From Mahella australiensis 50-1 BON (GTDB taxonomy: Bacteria > Bacillota > Clostridia > Mahellales > Mahellaceae): DNA of 64,000 nucleotides. The DNA is taken from assembly GCF_000213255.1 (NCBI RefSeq), contig NC_015520.1:496001-560000 (forward strand), read 5' to 3'. Positions 9,201 through 18,780 of this stretch are shown piece by piece (position 1 is the first letter of the stretch; every line of letters begins with the position of its first letter). The translations under genes and the position numbers were made by a program. The notes below the pieces were generated by a model. That model worked only from the letters and a program-made list of their open reading frames with translations. It was not told the DNA's origin and ran no database searches.

Positions 9201-11312
9201 ATGACGAGAAAAATGTGTGTTTTATTAATTGCGATAATATGTTTATCGATAATTTTCCCTGGTTTTGCTTCTGCAACTCCACCATATGAAAGTTACACGT
9301 ATGATTATTGGGGAAATGTTTTATACGCTCCTCACGCATATCTTCCCGACAGAGTGATAGACGGGTCAAGCTTAGGTATAGGGAATTTTAATACACCGGG
9401 AGATTTATTTGTTAGTAAAGACGGCAAGATATATATAGCCGATTCAGGGAATAACCGGATAATTATAGCTGATAGTAATTGGAACATATTAAATGAACTG
9501 AAGACATTCGAGCATGATGGCAAAAACGATACATTTAAAAACCCTCAAGGCTTATATGTTACCGAAGAAGGGCATATATATATTGCGGATACCGACAACG
9601 GGCGGTTAATAGAGTTCGGGCCTTCAGGGGAGTTTATAAGGGAGATAGGCGCACCTGAAGCGGATATAATACCTGCCGATTTCATTTATAAACCTATGAA
9701 GATTGTGTTGGATAAGGCCAAGAGGATATATGTTATAGCTCAGAATGTTAACCAAGGTATAATAGAGCTAAATGCCGATGGTACGTTTCAGGGGTATATG
9801 GGTGCCAGCAGGGTAACGCCTAATATGGTCGACTATATATGGAAGATGATATCGACCCGGGAGCAACGTGCCGGAATGGTTTTGTTTGTACCTACAGAAT
9901 ACAATAATATTTATATAGATGATGAAGGATTTTTATATGTTACCACAAGCGCTTTAAGCGATGCGGATATACAGAATGCGATTAATTCGAGGAGTACAGA
10001 TGATAGAGTTGCGCCTATAAGACGCTTAAATCTCACCGGTACCGACGTGTTGAGAAGGCGCGGTTTTTTCCCGCCGGTAGGAGATATAAGATTCCCGTAT
10101 ATAGGATCAGTGAGAGGACCTTCTACATTGGTCGATGTGTCGGTAGACAGTGCTAGCGGTATATATAGTGTTTTAGATAGAAAAAGAGGGCGTGTATTTA
10201 CATATGATGATGATGGTAATATCCTCTATATTTTCGGAGGCATAGGGGAACAGGCAGGAACATTTAAAAGTCCGACAGCTATTGAAAGAATAGGGAATCA
10301 AATATTGGTATTGGATTCCAAGCTAAACAGCGTAACGGTATTTTCCATAACGGAATATGGTTCCCTTATAAATGAGGCCCTTTCTCTACACCACAAAGGC
10401 GAATACGATAAAGCAGCCGATCGATGGCAACAGGTTCTCCACTATAATTCTAATTATGAATTGGCTTATATAGGTCTCGGTAAATCGTTGCTAAGGCAAG
10501 ACCGCTTTGCTGAAGCTATGGAGAATTTTAAATTGGGCAATAAGCGAGACCTTTATTCCAAAGCATTCCAGTACTATAGAAAAGAAATGGTCGAACAAAG
10601 CTTTAGTTGGATAGTAGGGGGAATAGTACTTGCTATAATAGCCATATGGCTCATATCAAAATATAGAAATAAGATATTCAAAAAGGGCAATAAACTTCTG
10701 GATAGCCTTGGTTATTCGTTTCATGTGATATTCCACCCATTTGACGGATTCTGGGATCTAAAACATGAGAAAAGAGGAAACTTGCCGGTTGCTTTTATAA
10801 TGATCATACTGCTTATAGTGACCTTTGTTTTAAGAAGACAGCTTACCGGCTTTGCGTTTAATACTAATAATCCCAGAACGCTTAATATATTTACTGAAAT
10901 AGTTAGTGTTGTAATACCGTATGGGCTTTGGTGCATAGCTAATTGGTGTCTTACAACATTGATGGATGGAGAAGGCAGCTTTACTGACATCGTTATAGCC
11001 ACAGCTTATGCGACGGTGCCACTTGTATTGATAAACTTGCCGCTTATACCACTTAGCCACATCATAACGGTTGAGGAAGGGGCTTTCTATACATTTTTTG
11101 CTCAGCTTGCTGTGTTCTGGTGTGGACTGCTTATAGTGCTTGGTACTATGGTTACACATCAATACACTATGGGTAAAACCATAGGAACATCAGTGCTTAC
11201 AATTGTAGGCATGGGCATTATAATATTTATCGGATTATTGGTGTTTGACTTACTCCAACAAATGATAACCTTTGTATATACAATATACAGAGAAATAGCG
11301 TTTAGAATCTAA
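9201..11312 (+). CDS. Secreted NHL-repeat/TPR protein with C-terminal Yip1-like membrane domain
   Basis: 703 aa. A signal peptide occupies residues 1-25. NHL beta-propeller repeats run from about 60 to 395, with units such as PGDLFVSKDGKIYIADSGNN and PQGLYVTEEGHIYIADTDNG. Residues about 395-455 look like one or two TPR units (HKGEYDKAADRWQQVLHYN). A membrane segment lies at about 468-487, and a Yip1-like domain with about five helices covers 505-700. The propeller and TPR would face outside. It sits between permeases and the DUF5696-like gene on the same strand with a GGAGGGG ribosome site. Function is unknown; a scaffold or sensor for the transport module is an inference. Confidence 0.8.
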   Translation: MTRKMCVLLIAIICLSIIFPGFASATPPYESYTYDYWGNVLYAPHAYLPDRVIDGSSLGIGNFNTPGDLFVSKDGKIYIADSGNNRIIIADSNWNILNELKTFEHDGKNDTFKNPQGLYVTEEGHIYIADTDNGRLIEFGPSGEFIREIGAPEADIIPADFIYKPMKIVLDKAKRIYVIAQNVNQGIIELNADGTFQGYMGASRVTPNMVDYIWKMISTREQRAGMVLFVPTEYNNIYIDDEGFLYVTTSALSDADIQNAINSRSTDDRVAPIRRLNLTGTDVLRRRGFFPPVGDIRFPYIGSVRGPSTLVDVSVDSASGIYSVLDRKRGRVFTYDDDGNILYIFGGIGEQAGTFKSPTAIERIGNQILVLDSKLNSVTVFSITEYGSLINEALSLHHKGEYDKAADRWQQVLHYNSNYELAYIGLGKSLLRQDRFAEAMENFKLGNKRDLYSKAFQYYRKEMVEQSFSWIVGGIVLAIIAIWLISKYRNKIFKKGNKLLDSLGYSFHVIFHPFDGFWDLKHEKRGNLPVAFIMIILLIVTFVLRRQLTGFAFNTNNPRTLNIFTEIVSVVIPYGLWCIANWCLTTLMDGEGSFTDIVIATAYATVPLVLINLPLIPLSHIITVEEGAFYTFFAQLAVFWCGLLIVLGTMVTHQYTMGKTIGTSVLTIVGMGIIIFIGLLVFDLLQQMITFVYTIYREIAFRI

Positions 11313-11330
11313 AAAGGGGGTGGACTATAT

Positions 11331-11760
11331 ATGAGAAAAAGTTTAGTAGCAATAATCATCGCTATAGCATTTATCACATTATCTACAAATACAGCTCTTA
11401 TGGCTCCTGATTCATCTATGCAACAGCAGACAGGCGATGCGTCGGCCATGCAAAATCCGGTGCCATCTGGAATGGAACTTGTAGCAGAAAATGAATTTTT
11501 GGCTATGTATTTTAATCCAGTTACTACCGAAGTTGCTATAAAAGATAAAAAATCTGGACATATATGGTATACCAATCCGCCTGATAGGGAACAGGATGCT
11601 ATAGCTACGGGTGCTAATAAAGGAAAGCTTGGCTCTCAGTTAAGCATAACATATTATACCCCTACCGCCCAGCAACAGCAGATGGATAATTACAACGACA
11701 GCATAGCGCATAATCAATTTAAGGTGTCAAAAATAGATGATGGTATAAAGATAGTATATA
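11331..11760 (+). pseudogene. DUF5696-like secreted protein, 5' fragment, broken by an IS21-family element
   Basis: Encodes a signal peptide (about residues 1-25) and the first 143 codons of a DUF5696-like protein, preceded by a GGGGGTGG ribosome site. The coding match ends at KIDDGIKIVY. The insertion element then begins, and the frame runs on only eight codons to a stop at 11783. Joining 11760 to 14579 gives a continuous frame of 860 codons (430 + 2150 nt) and restores KIVY-TIGRVQKVLIV. The intact ancestor was therefore about 859 aa. The fragment alone should be non-functional. Confidence 0.85.
11755..11760. repeat. Target-site duplication, left copy (TATATA)
   Basis: TATATA directly abuts the left end of the IS21-family element and is matched by TATATA at 14573-14578. 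The flank is AT-rich, so the length could be 5-7, but 6 makes the element ends symmetrical and any choice gives the same restored reading frame. Confidence 0.7.
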
Positions 11761-11770
11761 TGCGATCGTC

Positions 11771-11859
11771 AACGAAATTTTGAGCCACTCGCTAATGAAA
11801 TTTTGAGCCACCTTCGCTAACGAATTCGTGAGCCACGCGCTAGCGAAATTTTGAGCCAC
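11771..11859. repeat. Four terminal repeats at the left IS end
   Basis: Four 18-bp units related to AACGAAATTTTGAGCCAC start at 11771, 11794, 11819 and 11842, a period of 23-25 bp. The third unit has AATTCG in place of AAATTT. They are the probable IstA transposase binding sites; inverted relatives lie at the right end. Confidence 0.75.
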
Positions 11860-12201
11860 CTTTGCAGGATTTAAAAGCAAATCTTGCAAAATAGCTCATT
11901 TTGCTTCTCTTTTTCAGCCCGAGGCAGGCTAACCAATCGAGTTCTACGATTTCATCGGGGGAGCCGGTCAGGTAAAAAGCGGGAGGGATAAATTCCCCAA
12001 GGCCTAACCCGCCAAGTCTTTATGCTCACGCTTTTTACCGGCGCTTGACAAGACCGGGTCCCAAAGGGATATAATATTTTAGGCGAGGGTTGGGCTGTTT
12101 GGATTTTTGCTTCCCTTCCGTTGCCCTCGGTATTTTTTGCCTATCCATTTGGGTGGTCTTGTCAAGAGAGACCGGCGACTCCCGAGTGCTAGACTCTGAC
12201 T

Positions 12202-12960
12202 CTATCCTCGCTGGGCTGCTGCTTGCTGCTTGAACCGGTATGATGTACCGTTCATATTGAGTATGTGAGCCCTAAAGGTTAAGCGGTCTACCAGCGCTGC
12301 TGTCAGTACGGTATCTTGAAAAAATTCTACCCAACGGGAGAACTCTAAGTTAGTGGTTATCATTACGCTGGCTCTCTCTGAGCGTTCGGATAAAACCTGA
12401 AACAAAAGCTCCGAATGGTGCTTATTGAAGCTCAGGTAGGAAAGCTCGTCAAGTATGAGAAGATCAATTTTAGACAGTTGCTTCTCTATCTTGCTCAAGC
12501 GATGGTACTCCTGAGCTTCGGCCAGCTCGTTAGCCAACTGGGCCGCTGTGTAAAATCTCACCTTGTATCCGGCTTTGCATATTCTCATGCCTAAGCCGAT
12601 GGCCAAGTGGGTTTTGCCGGTACCCGGGTTGCCTATCATGATGACATTCTCCCGATTTGCTACAAAATCACCTGTAGCCAGCTGCCAGACCAGTGCTTCT
12701 TCGACATGCTCCAACGCTTTGAAATCAAACTCATCCAGCGATTTAGCGAGTGGAAAGCCTGCTGCTTTAATCCTGCGCTTTAGCTGATTTTCCTGTCGTG
12801 TAGCCACCTCGTTGGCCAATAACTCGCATAAGAAATCCTCATAGCCCATGCCGTCCTCTGTGGCGTGACGCATAATCGGTTCGTATTTGGCTATGGTAGG
12901 CAGGCGAAGCTGCTTGGCATATAGGCGTATAAGTTCCTTTTTGGGATTTATCTCACTCAT
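12202..12960 (-). CDS. istB: IS21-family helper ATPase IstB
   Basis: 252 aa from the ATG at 12960, chosen because a GGAGGTG ribosome site lies 9 nt upstream; a longer in-frame reading to 12993 lacks such a site. Walker A is GNPGTGKTH and Walker B is LLILDELSY, as in the DnaA-like AAA+ ATPases that assemble on target DNA and stimulate the transposase. The start overlaps the end of istA by 8 bp, the usual istAB coupling. Length is typical of IstB and no lesion is visible. Confidence 0.93.
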   Translation of the reverse strand: MSEINPKKELIRLYAKQLRLPTIAKYEPIMRHATEDGMGYEDFLCELLANEVATRQENQLKRRIKAAGFPLAKSLDEFDFKALEHVEEALVWQLATGDFVANRENVIMIGNPGTGKTHLAIGLGMRICKAGYKVRFYTAAQLANELAEAQEYHRLSKIEKQLSKIDLLILDELSYLSFNKHHSELLFQVLSERSERASVMITTNLEFSRWVEFFQDTVLTAALVDRLTFRAHILNMNGTSYRFKQQAAAQRG

Positions 12961-14449
12961 GGTTCTTATCACCTCCTGCCAAGAGCACGTCATAAGCGTT
13001 TAACGATACCTCTTTAACCGATACATCATTCGGAAAGGGTATAACATTATCCACGGCACCATTATCGTCGCTATCGGTTAATCTGCTCCTTAAAAGCTCA
13101 ATGGTAGGCGATGATATATCCAATGCTTTGATCTCTTTTAGTATGCGTTCTGTGCCATAGTCTACCACCAGCCTGAGCAGTTTCACCATATCGCGGTTAC
13201 CTGCCGGCAATCTTTGTCCCCATCGCAGTATTTCCTGAGGTATATTGGCTTGCTTAACTGGTTTAGCATTCAACACCGCTCTGGGACGCTTCTCCAAAAG
13301 GTCAATGTAATGGCTCAACTGATACTGAACAGTATTTGCCGTATAGCTCCTAGGATAGGCAGCCACATCCTCATTATGATAATATATCCTGACCGTTGTG
13401 CCGTATCCTTTGACGGTAACATTCTTGCCCACCAAATGAAGAGGGACCGAATACTGGCTGCCGTCAAAACGCACTATGCCAAATTCATTTACACCGGCAG
13501 TAACCTGAATGGCAGTATCAAAGGGATATAAGGGCAACGGTATCAAGCTGGCTCGTTCGGTCTCATAGCCTTTACCCACTGTTTGGGAACGGCCCCTTAT
13601 GGTATGCGAGCGGTACTTTATGCATCTATCCAGTATTATCTGATTTAGCTCTTCTATGCTATCGACGTGCACAAGAGGTACCAGTACATTGCGACGTATA
13701 TATCCTACCAGGCCTTCTACCAGTCCTTTTTCATGCCCCTCTGCCAGGTTGCAGTACTCAGTTGCAAAGGCATAATGGGCCTTCAATGCCATAAAGCGCT
13801 GCTGTTCTTTAACTACATGGGTACCCCAGCCTTCTTTTACAGCAAGCCGGGAATTGTCGAATATCTCCTTTCTTGCTACGCCGCCGAAGTATTCAAAACC
13901 GGCTCTATGGCCTTCCAGGAAAGATTCTTCATTTTCCCTGGTAAAAGCCATGACAAAGATATCGCAGCTAAAGCACAAGCGCATACAGAACAAATGTACG
14001 GTTTGTTTTACGCCTTTTATATATACCTTAGCCGCTCCCCAATCCACTTGGACCGCTTCACCGGGCTCAAAGGATAAAGGGATATAGGCGTTATTGACGT
14101 TTTGCCGCAGTTGCTGGACGTACTGCCTTACAGTGGACTCTCCGCCCATAAACCCTTTTTCCTCTACCAAACGGTCATAAATCCTTTTTGCCGTATGCTG
14201 CTGCTTTTTGACGTTCTCTTGTTTATCCTGTTCCAAGCAGGAGTGGATAAACTCGATTACTTCCGTGGTTAGTACCGGGGCAATCCTTCCTTGGTAAGGT
14301 TTGCGTTGCCCTGGCATACATGCACCTTGGCAATACTTTTTGACAGTATTGCGTGAGATACCCAAACGCCTGGCAATCTCCCTTTGCGAGCAATGCTCTA
14401 CAGCATAAAGCTGACGAATTTCTTGATATAGATCCACTTCAATTGTCAC
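12953..14449 (-). CDS. istA: IS21-family transposase IstA
   Basis: 498 aa, starting at GTG 14449 (an internal GTG four codons in is an alternative). The N-terminus has a helix-turn-helix (CSQREIARRLGISRNTVKKY). The RNase H-like DDE core shows D in VQVDWGAAKV, D in IFDNSRLAV, and E in EGHEKGLVEG. A C-terminal beta-barrel follows. It cuts and joins the element ends with IstB as target selector. The frame is complete. Confidence 0.93.
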   Translation of the reverse strand: MTIEVDLYQEIRQLYAVEHCSQREIARRLGISRNTVKKYCQGACMPGQRKPYQGRIAPVLTTEVIEFIHSCLEQDKQENVKKQQHTAKRIYDRLVEEKGFMGGESTVRQYVQQLRQNVNNAYIPLSFEPGEAVQVDWGAAKVYIKGVKQTVHLFCMRLCFSCDIFVMAFTRENEESFLEGHRAGFEYFGGVARKEIFDNSRLAVKEGWGTHVVKEQQRFMALKAHYAFATEYCNLAEGHEKGLVEGLVGYIRRNVLVPLVHVDSIEELNQIILDRCIKYRSHTIRGRSQTVGKGYETERASLIPLPLYPFDTAIQVTAGVNEFGIVRFDGSQYSVPLHLVGKNVTVKGYGTTVRIYYHNEDVAAYPRSYTANTVQYQLSHYIDLLEKRPRAVLNAKPVKQANIPQEILRWGQRLPAGNRDMVKLLRLVVDYGTERILKEIKALDISSPTIELLRSRLTDSDDNGAVDNVIPFPNDVSVKEVSLNAYDVLLAGGDKNHE

Positions 14450-14533
14450 ACTCCTTAGCCTCCTGTATCATAAGTTTTTCATGTCTATAATACAGGATTT
14501 CTAGTCTTTAGTGGATCAAAAATTCGTTAGCGT

Positions 14534-14562
14534 TTGACCTGTTTTTGGCTCACTTTTATTAT
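14534..14562 (+). promoter_or_regulatory. Outward-facing promoter at the right end of the IS element
   Basis: TTGACC (14534-14539), a 17-nt spacer, then TATTAT (14557-14562). Each hexamer is one base off the sigma-A consensus. It lies inside the right terminus of the element and points into the 3' DUF5696-like fragment and the downstream permease and binding-protein genes. It may relieve polarity of the insertion. Activity is inferred. Confidence 0.55.
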
Positions 14563-14572
14563 AGCGTTTATA

Positions 14573-14578
14573 TATATA
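14573..14578. repeat. Target-site duplication, right copy (TATATA)
   Basis: Matches 11755-11760. The next base, 14579, continues the interrupted gene with CAATAGG. Confidence 0.7.
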
Positions 14579-16728
14579 CAATAGGACGGGTTCAGAAAGT
14601 ATTGATAGTTCCTCAGGCTATAAGCGCTGAGAGGTTTGAGCAGATACTAGATAAAATACCTAGTGCTTCGGATAAAAGTGTGCTTAAAAGAAGATATAGG
14701 CTGATATCATTGAAAAGTATGAAGGATGAAAGCGAGCGGCGGGATGCTTTATCCCAATACCCTGTGCTGGAAGAACACGATATTTATGAATTAAGGCCAA
14801 ACCTGAACGACCTTGTGATGCAACAGCTTGACGAAATATTCAGGTCGACAGGTTATACAATAGACGACTTAAATAAAGATCATGCGGAGAATAATGTGCC
14901 GCCTAGAGAAGCTAATAAAGATATATTTACAATACCGCTTGAATACAAACTGGACGGTGAAGGGCTTATTGTATCTGTAGATGCAAAAGAAATAAAATAT
15001 GATACATCGTATCCATTGACCCAAATAAGAGTGCTCGAGTTTTTTGGAGCAGGCAATGCCGAAACGAGCGGGTATATGCTGGTGCCTGACGGTTCAGGTG
15101 CGATCATAAACATGAATAATGGTAAGAATGATGTCCGCCCATATATGGGGTATCTGTATGGTAACGATCGGGCTATAAGGCGGGAGGAAGTATTTGAAAG
15201 GAGTGAACAGGCATATCTGCCACTGTTTGGCATTAAACAGGGAGATAACGCATTATTCGGTATTGTTGAGGAGGGAAGCGCCTTCGCCTCTATTGTAGCC
15301 GATGTGAGCGGTAGAATAAATTCATACAATATCGCTTGTGTTGAATTTATGACATTGCCTAATGATACTATAGATCTGACCGCTATGGCAGGTAATAATG
15401 TCGTAATGGCGTATCAGCCCAGAATATATCAAGGGGCTTTTAAAATAAGATACAGTTTTTTATCTGGCCAAGATGCCGATTACGTTGGTATGGCAAAAAG
15501 CTATAGGGAATATTTATTGAACAAAGGACAACTCAAGAAAGCAAAAAATGGGTCGGGGTTGCCGTTTTATATTGAACTTATAGGAGCTATAGATAGGATA
15601 AAACCAGTAGCTGGCGTGCCAGTAAGAGGTATTGAGCCGCTTACAACCTATGACCAGGCTATAGAGATAATAGACAAAATGATAAATAGCGGTATATCCA
15701 ACATAAAGTTGAAATATACAGGATGGTTTAATGGGGGTATAAGGCATTCTTTGTCCAATAATATAAATTTGCAATCCCAACTAGGTGGCAAGAAAGATTT
15801 TAATAAATTAACAAGCTTTGCCGCCGACAATGGTGTAGAGATTTATCCTAACGTAAGCTTTGAATATGCATATAAAGATAAGATGTTCGATGGTTTTAGC
15901 GCCCGTTCTGATGCGGCGCGTTTTCTAGACAGAGAAGTGGCGCTTGTATACGACTTTGATCCGGCTACCAATAGATACGATAATACAAAGGAACCGTATT
16001 ACATAATAAGCCCGACTAGAATAAATCCCATAGTATCATCTTTTTTAGAAGATTATAAAGGACTAAATGTAAACGGTTTATCGCTTGCTACCATGGGCAG
16101 TGATCTTAACTCTAACTTCCGCGAGAATGGATTGGTTGATAGGGAGCAGGCTAAAGCTTTAATGGTGGAACAAATGGAGAAATTGACACAGAAAGGTATA
16201 AGCCTTATGGCCAGCGGCGTTAACGATTATGCTTTGCCTTACGTTGCTCATATATTGAATATGCCTATGGATTCTAGCGGCTATAATATTACGGATGAAA
16301 GCGTACCGTTTTACGAAATAGCACTCCATGGGTATATATCGTATGCTGGTGAACCTATAAACCTCGCGGGCGATTATACTAGGTCAGTCTTGAAAGCCGC
16401 AGAAACTGGAGCGGGGTTATATTTTACCTGGATATATGGCGAGAATTCATTGGTGAAGGATTCGGATTATAACTATTTATATTCGGTCAATTATGAAGCA
16501 TGGCTCGGCAGAGCAGTGGAATTATATAATCGTATGAATGCAGTGCTTTCTGACGTACAGGATAAGGCTATTGTCGATCATCGAAAACTAAGGCAGGATG
16601 TTTATAAGGTTACATTTGAAGGCGGCAAGAGCATTATTGTGAATTATAGTGATGCTCCTGTGTCTATAAATGATACTATTATAGAAGCTAATAATTTTAA
16701 GGTGTTTGAAGGGAGCAGTAGCAGATGA
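14579..16728 (+). pseudogene. DUF5696-like secreted protein, 3' fragment
   Basis: Carries codons 144-859 of the broken gene. An open frame runs from TTG 14545 inside the IS end, so a 727-aa product without a signal peptide could be made but would stay in the cytoplasm. Recognisable traits: an N-terminal beta-rich region, a central (beta/alpha)-barrel-like stretch with KLKYTGWFNGG, and YFTWIYGENSLV followed by a C-terminal beta domain. That architecture recalls retaining glycosidase-like barrels, but I see no assigned catalytic pair. The stop overlaps the next permease start by 4 bp (ATGA). I identify the family from memory of its neighbourhood and motifs. Confidence 0.75.
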
Positions 16729-17648
16729 ATATTAAATCTAAACATCGAGTAACATTAGAGGGCAAAAAAGCTATAACGGGTTATATGTTTATAGCGCCAT
16801 TTTTGTTAGGACTATTTGTATTCTTCCTTTATCCGCTGGTACAATCGATAATATTCAGCTTTAATGATCTGGAGGTAACGGCAACTGGTTATAAACTAAC
16901 CTATGTGGGACTGAACAATTTTAGAAAGGCGTTTTTCGTAGATCCGGATTTCAGAAGGGTACTTGTAGAAGCTATAACTCAGATGATAACCGATGTGCCC
17001 CTCATAGTTATATTTAGTTTCTTTGCTGCTACCTTACTCAATCAAGAATTCAAAGGGAGAGCTTTTGCTAGAGCGGTGTTCTTTTTACCTGTCATATTGA
17101 CATCCGGTGTAATAGTAGCGATTGAAAACAGCGATATGTTGCTGAGCATGGCGAGAAACAGTTTCGAAGAAGAAGCTACCACTGGTGCGGCTGCTTCTGT
17201 GGTACAGGCGTTAGAACTAAGGCGCCTGCTTATGCAAGCGCGACTAGACCCGCGATTTATAGGTTATATAACCGGTGCTATAGATAATATATACCAGGTG
17301 GTAACGGCGTCAGGCGTTCAAATATTGGTGTTTTTGGCTGGACTGCAAACCATATCTCCGTCGCTTTATGAAGCGGCTATAGTAGAAGGGGCCACAGGAT
17401 GGGAAAAATTCTGGAAGATTACCTTTCCGATGGTAAGTCCACTTATATTGGTCAATGTGGTTTATTCCATAATAGACTCATTTACAAGGCCTACCAATCA
17501 AGTGATGCAGATGATTATGGATGCAGCTTTTAAGCAATCGTCATATGGTTATAGTTCGGCAATTGCATGGGTATACTTCATAGCTATAATGCTTATTTTA
17601 GGTGTAGCCGTAGGTATAATATCTAAATGGGTATTCTATCAAGAATAA
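16725..17648 (+). CDS. Sugar ABC transporter permease (MalF type), second system
   Basis: 307 aa with about six membrane helices, beginning near residue 18 (TGYMFIAPFLLGLFVFFLYP). The EAA loop is LYEAAIVEGATGWEKFWKI followed by TFPMVSPL at about residues 218-245. An insert of about 60 residues, rich in charged residues, lies between helices 3 and 4 (about 145-205) and is longer than in most homologues. The start overlaps the DUF5696-like stop by 4 bp, so expression now depends on transcription across or from the IS element. Confidence 0.9.
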   Translation: MNIKSKHRVTLEGKKAITGYMFIAPFLLGLFVFFLYPLVQSIIFSFNDLEVTATGYKLTYVGLNNFRKAFFVDPDFRRVLVEAITQMITDVPLIVIFSFFAATLLNQEFKGRAFARAVFFLPVILTSGVIVAIENSDMLLSMARNSFEEEATTGAAASVVQALELRRLLMQARLDPRFIGYITGAIDNIYQVVTASGVQILVFLAGLQTISPSLYEAAIVEGATGWEKFWKITFPMVSPLILVNVVYSIIDSFTRPTNQVMQMIMDAAFKQSSYGYSSAIAWVYFIAIMLILGVAVGIISKWVFYQE

Positions 17649-17665
17649 CGATAGGGGGTTGAAGT

Positions 17666-18670
17666 ATGAGTTCTATAGCGATGGAACAGCGGGATGCGAC
17701 AATAGCAAGAAAGACCAAGCACAGTTATTTTTCTGTATACAGATTGCGTCAATTGATGTGGTCTATAGTAAGGATGATTTTGGTTATAGGGATATGCTTT
17801 GTCATATTATATCCGCTTATAGTAAAATTTTCTATATCAATAATGAAAGAAAAGGATCTTTATGACATAACAGTACGGTATGTACCGAAACATTTTACAT
17901 TCGAGAACTATCAGACTGCATGGACGTATATGAGATATCCTGAAGCATTTATGAACTCGGTAAAGTTATCTCTGTTGACCAGCTTGGTACAGCTCATATC
18001 GTGTACATTGATAGGTTATGGTTTTGCAAGATTTAATTTTCCATTAAAGAATTTACTTTTTGGTCTGGTTATAGTCATACTGGTGGTACCGCCACAGACT
18101 ATAATGATACCGTTATTTCTACATTTCAGATTTTTTGACATATTCGGTATTATATCTGCTTTGACAGGCAAAACTCTAAACCTCTTGGATACGTACTGGC
18201 CGTTTGTTTTGCTATCGGCTACCGGTATGGGCCTAAAAAACGGCTTATACATATATATAATGCGTCAGCATTTTAGAGGAGCGCCTAAAGATCTCGAAGA
18301 AGCGGCATATATAGATGGGGCTGGCGCCTTTAAGACGTTTTATAGGGTTATGTTGCCAGGAGCCATACCGATGATGGTTACGGTATTTCTGTTTTCTTTT
18401 GTATGGCAATGGACAGATACTTTTTATTCCTCCTTGTTTTTACAGAGGCTATGGGTATTACCTACTGCGCTGAGTTCGCTGGTACCTAATGTGTCGCAAG
18501 CTTACTCATCGGCACAACTGGGTATGATGGTGTATTTAAGCCCGGCTTATTCGTCTATGCTCAACAATACAGGTAGCATACTTGTTATAATACCGCTCAT
18601 TATAATATATCTGTTTGCTCAACGTTACTTTGTAGAGAGCATAGAACGTTCAGGGCTTACAGGAATGTGA
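17666..18670 (+). CDS. Sugar ABC transporter permease (MalG type), second system
   Basis: 334 aa with about six membrane segments after a cytoplasmic N-terminus of about 35 residues. The EAA loop LEEAAYIDGAGAFKTFYRV followed by MLPGAIPM lies at about residues 210-240. A GGGGG ribosome site is upstream. It pairs with the preceding permease and the binding protein at 18781. Confidence 0.92.
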   Translation: MSSIAMEQRDATIARKTKHSYFSVYRLRQLMWSIVRMILVIGICFVILYPLIVKFSISIMKEKDLYDITVRYVPKHFTFENYQTAWTYMRYPEAFMNSVKLSLLTSLVQLISCTLIGYGFARFNFPLKNLLFGLVIVILVVPPQTIMIPLFLHFRFFDIFGIISALTGKTLNLLDTYWPFVLLSATGMGLKNGLYIYIMRQHFRGAPKDLEEAAYIDGAGAFKTFYRVMLPGAIPMMVTVFLFSFVWQWTDTFYSSLFLQRLWVLPTALSSLVPNVSQAYSSAQLGMMVYLSPAYSSMLNNTGSILVIIPLIIIYLFAQRYFVESIERSGLTGM

Positions 18671-18780
18671 TTTATCGTTAATTTAAAGGAAAGGGGGTGG
18701 TTGTATTGCTTGCATTATATGAAATACCAGTTTAATGCTTATGCCAAGATAAAATACTATTATACGAGGAGGAATTGCAA

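Larger units (their letters stand above)
11761..14572 (-). mobile_element. IS21-family insertion sequence (about 2.8 kb)
   Basis: Contains istA and istB on the minus strand, flanked by a 6-bp TATATA duplication. Both ends show the core TGAGCCA placed 20 nt inside the boundary. The left end has four degenerate copies of a unit resembling ACGAAATTTTGAGCCAC, starting at 11771, 11794, 11819 and 11842. The right end has related copies at 14511-14528 and near 14546-14568. Multiple terminal repeats are a known IS21-family trait. The 440-bp non-coding left arm makes the element longer than most relatives. The two genes are intact, so it may still be active. Confidence 0.88.

Noticed and set aside
14545-16728. 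Calling the 727-codon frame from TTG 14545 an intact gene
   Set aside because: Its first codons are IS sequence and it lacks the signal peptide; the 5' part is across the element at 11331-11760.
18697-18735. Tiny ORF after AAAGGGGG before the second binding protein (GTG or TTG start, about 9-12 codons)
   Set aside because: It could be a leader peptide, but the product is too short to judge and nothing suggests attenuation; the gene downstream has its own GAGGAGGAA.
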